From Halichoerus grypus (taxonomy: Eukaryota; Chordata; Mammalia; Carnivora; Phocidae), in NCBI RefSeq assembly GCF_964656455.1, contig NC_135720.1, positions 99,026,696 to 99,090,695 of the forward strand: 64,000 bases of DNA. The letters run 5' to 3'. The notes beneath the pieces were generated by a model, which ran no database searches, had not been told where the DNA came from, and saw only the letters and a program-made list of their open reading frames with translations. Made by a program: the position numbers and the translations under genes. Positions 1 through 11,637 of this stretch are shown here, piece after piece (position 1 is the first letter of the stretch; each line of letters begins with the position of its first letter).

Positions 1-588
1 GTTCATAGCAGCAATGTCCGCAATAGCCAAACTGTGGAAAGAGCTGAGATGCCCTTCAACAGATGAATGGATAAAGAAGATGTGGTCCATATATTCAATG
101 GAATATTACTCAGCCATCAGAAAGGATGAATACCCAACTTTTACATCAACATGGATGGGACTGGAGGAGATTATGCTAAATGAAATAAGTCAAGCAGAGA
201 AAGTCAATTATCATATGGTTTCACTTATTTGTGGAACATAAGGAATAACATGGAGGACATTAGGAGAAGGAAGGGAAAAATGGCGGGGGGGGGGGGGAAT
301 TGGAGGGAGAGATGAACCATGAGAGACTATGGACCTGAGAAACAAACAGGGTTCTAGAGGGGAGGGGGGAGGGGGGATTGGTTAGCCCGGTGATGGGTAT
401 TAAGGAGGGCACGTACTGCATGGAGCACTGGGTGTTATACGAAAACAATGGATCGTGGATCACTACATCAAAAACTAATGGTGTATTGTATGGTGACTAA
501 CATAATATAATAAAATTAAAAACTACAAATAAAATAAAATAAAATAAAATATGTTATGCAAAAAAAAAAAAAAGAAAAAAGAAAATAG
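1..588 (+). mobile_element. L1 3' end (enters from the left)
   Basis: An open frame from about 14 to 241 carries the L1 ORF2 C-terminal motif (PSTDEWIKKMWSIYSMEYYS). A carnivore L1 3' UTR with a 13-base G run (285-297) follows, then an AATAAAAT-rich and poly(A) tail. The 5' part lies outside the window. No downstream target duplication was confirmed. Confidence 0.92.
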
Positions 589-1467
589 CCCATTGTCATC
601 ATTTAGGTAATCAGAGTAAAAGCTGACTTCATTTTGTCAAATTTCAACTTTCTACCTGGAAAATGTTTGACAAGCAAACATCTCTTCCTCTACTTCTTTC
701 AGTGTGTATAAAGACTGAAATAGTTGGGGTTATTATTCTCATTATTTTGTTCTGTTGCATCATTCCAATGGGTGTTTGCTATCATGCATCTTTGATTTCC
801 TGAATCGCATACAGATGCCACTGTCACCAACCTCAGCTCTGTTTTTTTGGCCTCCGGGAGGCATGCAGGCAGCAAGATTTAAGGGGAAGACAAGCCTCCT
901 TCTCTTGACCTCCTGGATTATTCAGCTACTGCAGGCTTAGGTCCAAATGTAGCCTGAGGCTCAGTCTATACTCCCCACTATGGTTTTAGGTGGCAGCCAG
1001 AAAAATGCCTTCTTCCACGCGTGAGAACAGTGGTGAGGGCAGCAGGCTGGGGAACAGCCTCTGGAGAACGCCAACAAAGGATTGTGGGGCTTCTCTGCAG
1101 AACCTTACTTCTTTTCAGAGCTGTGAGGGTAAGGCACTTCATCTCTCGGAAGCAGCACAAACCCTGAGTATAGGCCATGGACAGAGACCTCACCCTGAGG
1201 AAAGTAGCTGGGGCTTATCCTCCCAAAACTTGATGGCATCTATCCTTTGTAGCCTAACCGGCCGTGGACATAGAGGAAAAGAGAAACTGTCTGATTGTGC
1301 TTATTTTCTACATAGATTATATTGTCCCATGGCCCCAAGTGCTTTTCAAATGGAGTTTCATTAAAGTGTATAATTAAGGTATACAGTTCTCTGGTGGTGA
1401 GAAATTATTGAAATCTACTCATTAGCAAGGCCTTGACAGCACTCACAAACATTCTGTGCTTCCTTCA

Positions 1468-1612
1468 GCTAGTGGTTCTCAACCTCAGATACATAGAAAA
1501 GTCACCCGGGGAGCTTATTAAAAAAATACCAACGTGTGGGTCCCACTCCAGAGATCCTGATTTAATTCGCTTGGGGGGGTTCCACGACATCAGTATTTTT
1601 TAAACAGTACTC
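1468..1612 (+). mobile_element. MER5-type hAT DNA transposon fossil
   Basis: AGTGGTTCTCAACCTCAG...GGGGAGCTTATTAAAAAAATA...GGGTCCCACTCCAGAGATCCTGATTTAATT matches the layout of MER5-type nonautonomous elements. Noncoding and old; strand tentative. Confidence 0.6.
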
Positions 1613-2439
1613 ATTCAATTTAAATGCAGCCAGGGAGTTGGGTATGTTCCCTTAGGGCCAAGAAGTAACACCTAACTACCATGTCTGCTATCCTTCCCAG
1701 GAAAAAGAGAATGAAGAACTTCAGCATTTCCCCCAAGAACTTCTGTAGAACCTTAGTTTCATGGGCTGTTAATAGTGACTCTGAGAAAAAAAGAGTTCCT
1801 GTGATCATGTTTTAGAAACATGGGGTTGAGTATTTCTTCCATTCAGAAAGGGTTCTGGGAGCTTTTGATATGCTAATGTGTAACTGGTATAATTCAAGCA
1901 CATTATAAGAGGCAGGGTTTCCCGAACCATAAAACACTTGACCATGAGACACTTTCAAGGAGCATCTCATGGGGCTAGAGTTCTACAAAACTCAAAAACT
2001 CCCTTTGGAGAAGTGTATTTATGACTGCCCTGAATCTCTGCCGGATTGGGACATGTGTTGCCCATCTACTGTCCTAAGGTCCTGTTCCTCCTGCTCTTCT
2101 CAGCCACTTACTCAGGTCCCAAAGGGGATTGAGTCCTTGTGATTCCATTTTACTTCAATCCAGCTCATTAGCAAAGGAGGCTATGGATATAATCATTGCA
2201 CATGCATTAGGAAACACCAAAGTCAATCACATTCAAGTCAACTTTTTGAAGGTAAAGACATATTTGACATCTGCACCCTATTTTTGCATATAGCAATAGA
2301 GATTTTAGGAATAAATGAACCATCTCCTTATATTTCTATCAGGCAATTCATATTTTCTATTTAGAATAAGGGAATGGAATGGCTAAGCTTAGGGTCTTGT
2401 GCTATTTTAGATGAATTTTATTCAATTGTTGACTTTTTA

Positions 2440-2659
2440 TTTTTTTATTTTTTTCCTCTTTTTTTTTTTAGATTTTATTTATTTATTTCAGACAGAGAGA
2501 GAGAGAGAGAGCACGTGAGCACAAACAGGGGGGAGGAGCAGAGAGAGAAGCAGGCTCCTGGCTGAGCAGGGAGCCTGATGCGGGGCTCGATCCCAGGACA
2601 CTGGGATCATGACCTGAGCCAAAGGCAGATGCTTAACCGACTGAGCCACCCGGGTACCC
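2440..2659 (-). mobile_element. CAN-SINE, minus orientation
   Basis: T-rich tail, GATTTTATTTATTTATTTCAGACAGAGAG, then the reverse complement of the SINE head ending CTGAGCCACCCGGGTACCC. Perfect target duplication CAATTGTTGACTTTTTA occurs at 2423-2439 and 2660-2676. Confidence 0.96.
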
Positions 2660-4699
2660 CAATTGTTGACTTTTTAAAATGAACAAATTTCTAAAACATA
2701 AAGAGAAAAATGACATCATCATATGGAAACACAGCATAAGTAATGATTTAACATGGAGCGGTAAATGGAAAATGGGGTAAAATATCATTGGTCTAGAAGA
2801 AGCCTTAGAGATCATCCAGCTAAACTGTATCAATTTATGGATGAATGTACAGAGGCCAGACTGGTAAAATGTCTCCTCTAAATCCACACCAGCAGCTGTA
2901 ACAAGAGGAGACCGAGTTAGGTCCCTGAAACCCATCCTGAGTGCTTCCCACAATCCTGTGCTGTCTACCCAGACTGTCCTCCAATCCTCAGCTCAGCAAA
3001 GATAGAAATTATTTAAATAAAAATTCCCAAATTTCTTTACCAACTATGCATTCCCCAATTATTCACACATGTTGTTTTTAGGGTGCCATGTTTGGAACTT
3101 GTTAGAAATAGTTGCCTCTGGTTTCTGTTGTTTGAATTACTAGTCTCCTAAGTGCTGCACCTAAAAATCATTTAAGATGTCATCAAGTGACCTTCAAGGG
3201 ATGCTTTTATATATGTATCTCCTGCAGCCTTTGGTTTGGTGCCATGCAACTTGGGAAGTACAATAAATATTGGCAACTAATTTATTTATTCAATTTCCTG
3301 CTTAATGTTAAATGAACGTTAAATAATGTAATTTAATGTAGCTTCATACAAGAAGTTCATCATAATTCCACTTGTCTGCTAAGGGGATGAAAACTGTTGC
3401 CTGTTTTATTTTTAGTCTACATTTTTACTAGTGAAAATTTTACTTCAAGGGAGACTATTTTTACTCTTATGTAAATAGAAACTGTCCATATTTAACTAGT
3501 GAATAAGACCTGACCGTTTACAGGTATGTTTTTCTTTGCAACTGGGAATGGCACACAGGTTTTGAAGTTTAAGTTTTAAAGTTGCATTTGAACCTTACAT
3601 AAAGAAGCTTAAGTGGGAAATATAGGATTTTTTTTTTCTTCACAATTCAGGCCCATTATTTTGAATATTCTTAAACAAAATGGTCCCAGAAGTCCTCTTG
3701 AATTGGCAGAACATCCTGAAGGAGGCTTAATAATTTTATTTCTTACATGCTAAGCCTCATTGTATGATTTATTTCATGATGTTTTCTTTTGAGATTAGAG
3801 ATTGCACTGAAATTTCTTCATTTCTCTTCTGACACTAATGAGTGATTTCACAGGATTAATAAAACTATCCACTGCTGATTACCTTCCCTACCACTTTCCC
3901 ATTCCCCCAAAATGAGAAAAATAAAAACAAAAAACAAACCTATACACACTTTGGGCTCCTTGGAGACAACCAAACAGGTCACGTTCAAGTAGAGACACAC
4001 ATGCTCTCCTGAGTGAGCTGCCGAGCATATGGCGCTCAGAAGATAGTAGCTGAGTTGACTGGAATTCATGTCATATGTGGAACATAAAGAAAAGGGGGAT
4101 GAATAGCCCAGCAAGAGAAAACCAGACACCAAAGCTGTCTTTAGAAATTGGGAGGGAAACGGAATTAAACTGACTGTGGAAGTCCCCCAGGGAGTGGGAC
4201 ATTAGGGAGACAGATGTTGCCTCCATGGAAGGCAGGCATTTCAGATAGAGTTGTCAGAGATAGAAGGGATGTCTGGGCAATGAAAAAAAGAGTCTGTTAT
4301 TGAAAGTTTTTGAGCCTGGAATGGGTGACAACCTGACAAGAATGCTGGAGAGAAGATCCAAATGTTGAAGGAGAGTGGGAAATGTAAGGGGCCTTCCAAC
4401 ATTGAGAATCAATGAAGAAGATGTCATCACCAGCAAATATACAGGTATCTGGGAAGTGCCTATACATTTCTTATTTCCAGGAATGATGGGAGGAGTATTT
4501 CTCCCATTTCTATGGGAGGGTCTATTTCTAAGGAGGTGTGATGTCAATTCACTTTTTGACTGCAACAGAAGAATTAAGCATATTGATCATTTTACTTCCC
4601 TAGCCCATGGTTCGATTAAAACACCATGGCCCTGGGAATAACCCAGTGGAGAATACATCCAAGACCTAATAGAGATATTATCATAATCCACATTGATGA

Positions 4700-4829
4700 A
4701 TATATTTATTGGGTACACACTATGCGCTAAGTACTATGGATAGATAGATGAAAGCCTTTCTTAATTACCCCAGGTAATTACCTGTATTGTACTTAATCCT
4801 TTCTTACAAAATCTCTCATATATTATAAG
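4700..4829 (+). repeat. Local duplicate (copy 1)
   Basis: Partner of 7376-7506, 2.7 kb away. It lies in ordinary intronic sequence with no L1 flanks, so it is the likelier source copy. It contains the palindromic stretch CCAGGTAATTACCTG shared by both copies. Confidence 0.85.
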
Positions 4830-6089
4830 TTTTTGTAAGTAATTTTCCTCCGCATTACAAGTTCCTAAAGAATGCGACAATCCTTGAGTCCCAATCTTTG
4901 CACCACTGGCCATTACCACTGTAAAATACAAGAAATAATAACATTTCAGGCTCCTAAGATGGGTGCTAGGAAAGAAAACATCCTCATTTTTCTGCTAGAC
5001 TGCTTTTTCTGAATGGAACATTAAAGATAGTCTAATTCCCTCCCCTTGTCAGACGTGCTTTCCCTTGACTTCAGATTCAAGGTGATTAGGAGAACGTAAG
5101 AGACCAAGAAGGGAAAAGTTTCTAAGACTTCCTTGAGATCGCAAAGAGGGGAGTTGCTAACATTGCAGAAAATGAGGCCCCTGGGCCTCTGTCTGAGCTG
5201 AGTCTGTTCTGTCTGTGAGGCCCCATGCCACCTTGGTCTAATTGCCATCATTGTTCCTGGGAATTGTATCTGTGGGGTGTTGTGTAGATTTCAATCAATT
5301 CTCTTCCCTCTTCCAGTAGGTGTTACAGTGTCTGCTGTGTTCTCTACACTTTTGATGGTACTCAGTAAATTATAAATAATGAATAAGCCTGACTGCTGTC
5401 ATTTTGATGGAAACAAACAACTTTTCAGGCTATAGATTGTGAGAAGAGTCACTGCTATACGGTTTCCCAAAGCACACAGATATGGCAACTACCACAGGAA
5501 ACTGGAAGTAGTTATCTGTGCTTTATGAGGTCAGATCATTCCCTAGCTTTACCTGGACATATTCAGTGGGCCGAAAGGAAGCCACAGTCCTCAAGGTACC
5601 AAATCAACCACCCTGTAAGGAGTAATTCAAGTGGTCTACACCGGGAAGGGTATTTTGACCAAGTAAAATAATAGCAAAAGTCGATGTTACTAATTAGAGC
5701 ATTCTCTATGCCTATCCAATCACACTCTCTCCTTACTTCTTTCCCAGCCAGAACTCAGCAAAAACAGTAGAAATATCAGACTCTGCCAATGGACTGTTTT
5801 CAAAGTTAAATGTGTTATGCTTCCTTTCTAACTAATTTTTCTCTTGAGCTTATGCTTCTATCAAAATTAAAGTTACTGCTGTCAGTAGGAAATTATGAAA
5901 GAGCCACATTCCATGCTGACATGTTTTTACCCAGATTATTAGCAGAATAATAAGTAAGAAGGCTTTCAATACGTTGGTATACAAGACAGAACTTTATATA
6001 ATTCTCAGTGTCACTTTAAAAATGAATCAGAATGGTTTTTCTTCCAAAGTTAAAAAAAAATAAATAAAAGCTAATAGTCTAGAAACATC

Positions 6090-6290
6090 CTAGGGCTGTG
6101 GTTCTTAAAGCTAACTACCAGAATCAACTTCAGAGTTCTGCAAACAACACAGAAGCCCAAGTCCAATGCTAGACTTGACCTATTAAATTAGATCTTTTAA
6201 AGTATATTCCTGACCTTGAGATTTTTTAAAAACTCCAAGAGAGATTTGGAGCTGGGAAACCAGGTTTAAGGGCTACATTTAAAAAGTGTG
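6090..6290. mobile_element. Possible MER5-like fragment
   Basis: GCTGTGGTTCTTAAAGCTAACTACCAGAATCA resembles the GTGGTTCTCAAA...CATCAGAATCA start of MER5-type elements. Too diverged to be sure. Confidence 0.3.
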
Positions 6291-6296
6291 AAGTCT

Positions 6297-6530
6297 GGGG
6301 CGCCTGGGTGGCTCAGTCGTTAAGCGTCTGCCTTTGGCTCAGGTCATGATCAGGGTCCTGGGATCGAGCCCCACATCAATCCCCACATCGAGCCCCGCAT
6401 TGAGCCCCGCATCGGGCTCCCTGCTCGGCGGAAAGCCTGCTTCTCCCTCTCCCACGCCCCCTGCTTGTGTTCCCTCTCTCGCTGTGTCTCTCTCTGTCAA
6501 ATAAATAAATAAAATCTTAAAAAAAAAAAA
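6297..6530 (+). mobile_element. CAN-SINE with expanded internal motif
   Basis: GGGGCGCCTGGGTGGCTCAG head and A-rich tail, with perfect flanks AGTGTGAAGTCT (6285-6296; 6531-6542). The B-box region GAGCCCCGCATCGGGCTCC has a run of extra GAGCCCCGCAT/ATCCCCACAT-like units between 6365 and 6415. Confidence 0.95.
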
Positions 6531-6739
6531 AGTGTGAAGTCTTTTTCAAGGTCAGGCAGCAAGCTGACATTTATAGTCCTATTAAGTTATTCTATTGAGG
6601 CTTCTTTTAATAAATGCACAGTAAAAAAAAAAAAAGACATACATTTAAACTTGATCTGTATCAGGAGACTTCGATTTGGGTTTTAATTGGAAATGTCAAC
6701 CATGTATCTTTTGTTTAAAAAGACATAGTTTAAGACACG

Positions 6740-8105
6740 AAGAAAAATGAAGCTGGACACCTACCTTACCTTATATACAAAAATTAACTCAAAATGCATT
6801 AAAGACCTGAACATAAGACCCACAACTATAAAACTCTTAGAAGAAAAGAGGGGGAAATCTTCATGACTTTGGATTTGGCAAGGATTTCGTAGCTATGACA
6901 CCAAAAGCACAGGCAACAAAAGTAAAAAAAAAAAAAGGCAAGTTGAACAACATAAAAATTTCTATGCATCAAAGGAGATAATCAACAGAATAAAAAGGCA
7001 ACCTACAGAATGAAAGTATTTGCAAATCCTATGTCTAAAAGAGGCTAATATCCAGAATATATAAAGAACTTACAACTCAACAACAAAAAAGCAAATAACC
7101 AGATTAAAAATGGGTAAAAGACTTGATTAGACCTTTCTCCAAAAAAATGGCATAGAAACGGTCAACAAGCTTATGCAAAGATGCTTCACATCATTCATCA
7201 CTAGGGAAATACAAATCAAAACCACAATGAGATATCACTTCATACCCATTAGGATAGCCACAATTAAAAACAGAAACAGTAAATAGTAAGTGTTGGCATG
7301 AATGTGGGGGAAGGAGAACACTTGTGTCCTGTTGGTGGGAATGTAAAAGGGTGCAGCCACTATGAAAAACAATTAACATACTTATTGGGTACATACCATG
7401 TGCCAAGTACTGTGGATAGAAAGACGAAAGCATTTCCTAATTATCCCAGGTAATTACCTGTACTCTGCTTAATCCTCTACTGTAAAATCTCTTTCATGTA
7501 TTATAAATCTATGACAGTTCCTCAAAAAATTAAAAAAGAATTACTATATTATATAGTAATTCTACTTCTGGGTATATATCCAAAAGAATTGAAAGCAAAA
7601 TCTCAAAGAGATATTTGCATACCCATTTTCATAGCAGTACTATTCACAACAGCCAAGGGGTATCCATTAATGAATGAATAGATAAGCAAATGTGACATAT
7701 ACATACAATGGAATATTATTCAGTTTTAAAAAGGAAGGAAATTCTGACACATGCAACAACACAGATGAACCTTGAGAACATTATACTAAGTGAAATAAGC
7801 TAGTCACAAAAAGACATACTGTATGATTCCACTTATAGGAGGCATCTAGAGTAGTTAAAATCATAGAGACAGAAAGTAGAATGGTAGCTGCCATGGGCTA
7901 GGAGACAGGGGGAAAGGGGGGAAATGGGGAGTTTTTTAATGGTAACAGAGTTTCAGATTTGCCAAATGAAAAAGTCCTGGAGAGTGGTTGCACAGCATTG
8001 TGCATACACTTAACAGTGCTCAATTGTTCATTTAGAAATGGTTAAGATGGTAAATTTTACGTTAAGTGCTTTTTATCACAATGAAAAAGATATAATTTAG
8101 GAAGT
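6740..8105 (+). mobile_element. Old 5'-truncated L1 interrupted by a 130-bp insert
   Basis: Phrases such as AACTCAAAATGCATTAAAGAC, AAGAGGCTAATATCCAGAATAT, ATCACTAGGGAAATACAAATC and GGAATATTATTCAG are the ORF2 3' half and 3' UTR of an L1. Frames are broken. Between about 7367 and 7508 the L1 text is replaced by an unrelated block that also occurs at 4700-4829. L1 resumes at ATGACAGTTCCTCAAAAAAT. Confidence 0.88.
7376..7506 (+). repeat. Local duplicate inserted in L1 (copy 2)
   Basis: About 130 bp at roughly 80% identity by eye to 4700-4829, in the same orientation. Shared landmarks are TTATTGGGTACA, AAGTACT.TGGATAGA, CCCAGGTAATTACCTGTA, CTTAATCCT and TATTATAA. The first 40 bp resemble MIR/L2 sequence; the remainder I do not recognise. 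Confidence 0.85.
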
Positions 8106-8129
8106 TTGCTATAAAGTGAATTTTAGTTA

Positions 8130-8833
8130 TGATGAGGGAGCAGAAGGCTAGCTGAGGACAAAGCAGAAGCTGGTACCCCCCCCCACCCACTTTGGGATAT
8201 ATGTGACATTCCTCAGGCACTCCTGGCTGCCCTAAAGGAAAAACAAATGGTTAACTGATGGAGATCACAGTCCTGCAGGACAGAAGTCTCCCTCAGTTTA
8301 CAAATGTCCTAGTGACTTACAAGGAAGAGCTTTCTTATCAATAACCTAACTTCCAGAGACCCATAATGCAGTTTCCTGAAGCCCTAACATCCTCCCCTAC
8401 ATGAAATTGAGGGAGGCTGAGGCAGAAGGAAATGTAAATAATATTGAATTTCTTTTGAACCTGAAGCCCATTGACAAGGACGTGTGATAGGAGGAATGTA
8501 ACACTCCTCTAGGAAACTCCCAACTGTCTTCATGTTCGTGCCTCATTAGAGGGAAAAACAACCTTGGCTTGACAGTAACCAGGCCTCCAGTATCCTGAGA
8601 GTCTTTAGCATATGGCAGTCCTTCTGGACACCCCCTTTGTGCTCACCTCCCCAACTCCTGAGTATATAATCAGCCACTCCTCAAGACCACAGGGCAGCAG
8701 CTCTTTCTGCCCATGGGTCCTGTCCTCATGCTTTAATAAACCACCATTTTGTACTAAAGACGCCTCAAGAATTCTTTCTTGGTCATCAGCTCCGGACTCC
8801 ATCCCACTGAACCTCACCTATATTCCAAAACTC
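8130..8833 (+). mobile_element. Solo LTR, ERV class I type
   Basis: The segment looks like a gammaretrovirus-like LTR. It has a TATA box (TATATAA, about 8663-8669), AATAAA 66 bp later (8735-8740), and an R/U5-like CCTCAAGAATTCTTTCTTGG followed by a CGGACTCCATCCC-type end. No gag, pol or env sequence lies on either side, so it is a solitary remnant. Exact ends and target duplication could not be fixed. It is antisense to TFAP2D. Confidence 0.7.
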
Positions 8834-9844
8834 CACCAGTTAAGTGATTTCTATCATCCTACTACCTTCCACTATGAAATCAGAACATCTCATCAAAATA
8901 AATAATCTGGAATATAGTTAAAGCAAAGTAAATAAAAAATCTGGAAAATATTAAAAAGGCATAGAAATAGGAAATCATAACTTTCTGATATCAAAACACT
9001 TAATAAATAATATTTATAACAATACAATATTTATGCCCATGTATATTAATATATAAATGATAATACCAAAATTTTTATAGATGATACTTTTATAAGTAGA
9101 TATACCATGTAGTTTTAAATTGTTTAAGGTATGGCTGTCTATTTCAAATGGTTGTGACTGAGAATCTGCAGCCATGCATAATCTTGAGAGTTGTATATCC
9201 AAAATATAAGCTCTTTTTTAACTGGGCGGGGCAATTTTCAATATATGTAGCTCTTTTCGGGACAATACCAGACTAGTTTGTTACCATATTCTGCAGAGGG
9301 GGGAGGTAAATGAGAGCAAATAAAGCCCAGGAAGGAAACATACAGCTCAAGCTTAGAAGTGAAAGTTTTCTCTAAGGAGTTCTGTGGCATTGATTTGGCA
9401 ACTAACTCAAGTATCAACAAATTAGCAGATTGTGCCTATGCTGAGCAAACACATGGTTTGCCTACTTATTTCACACTGTCGCCAATATTCAATTTACACA
9501 TTGATGCCGTATTTTGTTTTGCGCCTGAAAAAGGACAGCTCACTGTCTGATGAAGGCTGCAGCACCTGTAATTGGAAATAACCTGGTAGCTACGATATAA
9601 AATCTGAATTCTCTATGTTTTAACAATAAATTCTTCCTTAGAGTGTATTTGTAACTTAACAAACTTCCTTAAATCAAGACTTGAATTTGTATAAAAATTA
9701 TTAAGCTTGGAATTGAACTTCTGTAAAAATTACAAATATCTTTAGTGTGGATACAAAAATATGGAAAACATTTGTACAGATATGACAGTGGAACAAACCA
9801 TACCTTCTAAACTTGGATCGGTGGTGGAGTAAACAACCCATCAT

Positions 9845-10165
9845 TCACTGAATGCTTACTTTATATTCATTATCTCATTTTATTTATTTATTTATTTATT
9901 TATTTTTATTTATTTATTTAAAGTAAGCTTTATGCCCCACGTGGGGCTTGAACTCATGGCCCCAAGATCAAGAGTCACATGCTCTACTGACTGAGCCAGC
10001 CTATATGCATTATGTCATGTTTGCTCACTACCACCATATAATAAAAGGGTTCTTATTCCATTTAAAGCTAGGGAAATCGAGGGTTGGAAAGAATGCATGT
10101 TACCCCAAAACTACCCAGCTCAGCTGTATGACGGTCTGGATTTGAAGATGGTTCTATTGACTCCA
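9845..10165 (-). mobile_element. MIR-like element split by a CAN-SINE
   Basis: CACTGAATGCTTACTTTATATTCATTATCTCATTT before the SINE and CTACCACCATATAATAAAAGGG...AGCTAGGGAAATCGAGGGTTGG...CTACCCAGCTCAGCTGTATG after it read as one reverse-complement MIR. Diverged. Confidence 0.55.
9881..10001 (-). mobile_element. CAN-SINE nested in MIR
   Basis: (TTTA)n tail, then AAAGTAAGCTTTATGCCCCA...GGGGCTTGAACTCATGGCCC...GCTCTACTGACTGAGCCAGC, the reverse complement of a short carnivore SINE. TATATTCATTATCTCATTT (9862-9880) and TATATGCATTATGTCATGT (10002-10020) are the diverged target duplications. Confidence 0.88.
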
Positions 10166-10541
10166 AAGCCTTTTCCCCTTAACTTCTGGGCATTGTAATT
10201 TCTACCAGTTTTATTACACTCACTTTCACTAACCCAATTGAGTGCTAGGAGAAAAGTCCTGTGAGATATATTTTTGGTATATCTGGTACATTTTTAGAAG
10301 GTAAACCTTAAATTTAGTCTCCAAAGATGTATCTACTACATCTGAAGGAGTCTTGTGGCATGATGCAAAATAAAATATTCTATTTAAATAATCTCTGATG
10401 TTGCAGATAAAATTCCAACTCATTGAAATATCCATTATTTTATATAAGGGAGTATCCTCCTCAAAAGCATTATCATTGGTGAGAGGTACTGAAAACATTT
10501 TAAAATTTAATGTATAATAGTCTTTATTTAACATTGTTTTT

Positions 10542-10682
10542 ATTTGTTTGCTTTGTTTTGTTTTAAGTAGGCTCCACAGCCAGGATGGAGCCCAATGTGG
10601 GGCTTGAACTCAAGACCCTAAGATCAACACCTGAACTGAGATCAAGATGCTTAGCTAACTGAACCACCCAGAAACCCCTGCT
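10542..10682 (-). mobile_element. CAN-SINE, minus orientation, old
   Basis: TTTTAAGTAGGCTCCACAGCC...GGGGCTTGAACTCAAGACCC...AACTGAACCACCCAGAAACCCC is the reverse complement of a diverged carnivore tRNA-SINE. TAACATTGTTTTT flanks it on both sides (10529-10541; 10683-10695). Confidence 0.88.
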
Positions 10683-11602
10683 TAACATTGTTTTTTAAAC
10701 TGAATGATGATAGTTAAAAGAGGACAAAATATTTTTTACATTGATGAGAAATATTATGTAAGGCATTAGAATTTTAGGGCTTTAAAACTGGAAGTTACCT
10801 GAGTAATTATCTTGTTCCTTCCCACATTGTCTCTAGGGCATAAATTAACCAGAAAAAAGTAGTCTATTCTTTTCCAAAGCATCTCAGAAAATAAAATTTT
10901 AAATATGCTTTCAATAACACATTCCAGGAGCTTTAAAATATACTTGTGTGGTCTAATTTAAGAACCATTTGCAGCTTCTAATTGGGCAGAAATTATTAAC
11001 ATATGCCTGTAAAATCAGTGTATGATATCCCATTAATTTGTGTCATATCTGTCCATTCAATAACGTGCCTCACCAAGATAAAGAATGATTCCAGAATCCT
11101 GATTCAAAAGTGCCATTACTTGAAATAATAGTGTTCACTTTCAAAGTCACAATTTCCTGAAAATTGCACAAAGACACTAAACTTTCTGATCTAAAGTGCT
11201 TCATGCATTAGTTATTTTTATAATTTGATCTTAGATGCTTGCAATTTCAAAAGATTCAGTCAGTCACTATATGAATATATAAGCAATATCTCTAAACGGA
11301 ACTGCGACAGGAATACAAAAATGTCTGGGTTAATAAAGATGGTTTAAGAATTTAAAAGAGAGTCTGAGGAGATTGGAAAGCCAGTCTTACCTGAAATGTG
11401 TTAAGTGTCTCTGGATGTCAAGGTCTAGAATTGGAGTGGGTCTGGAGGATCCCAGTGGTGATCTATCTTGGCTCAAGAGGTCTTGGAATTCTTTACAAAT
11501 TTGTCTAAAATGAAAGATTCATCATTGAAGTTGAACCCTTAACATGGGGCTTTAATTTCATCCCATGATATTTTACCAAAGGTTTGTTTTCTCATTTAAA
11601 AG

Positions 11603-11637
11603 AGGACTAGATTAAAAATAAATAAATAAATAAATAA
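11603..11637 (+). mobile_element. Probable tail-only SINE insertion
   Basis: An A-rich (AAAT)n stretch beginning TAGATTAAAAATAAATAAAT is flanked by AAAAGAGGACTAG and AAAAGAGGACGAG. The start resembles the last bases of a CAN-SINE (GAGATTACTTAAAAATAAA). This suggests an insertion truncated to its final bases and tail. Confidence 0.5.

Noticed and set aside
14..241. A functional protein from the L1 frame at the window start
   Set aside because: It is only the C-terminal end of L1 ORF2 in a truncated context, and the 5' part is outside the window.
6297..6530. tRNA gene suggested by A- and B-box-like sequence
   Set aside because: The sequence is the head of a CAN-SINE with tail and target duplications, not a functional tRNA; the same applies to the other SINE copies.
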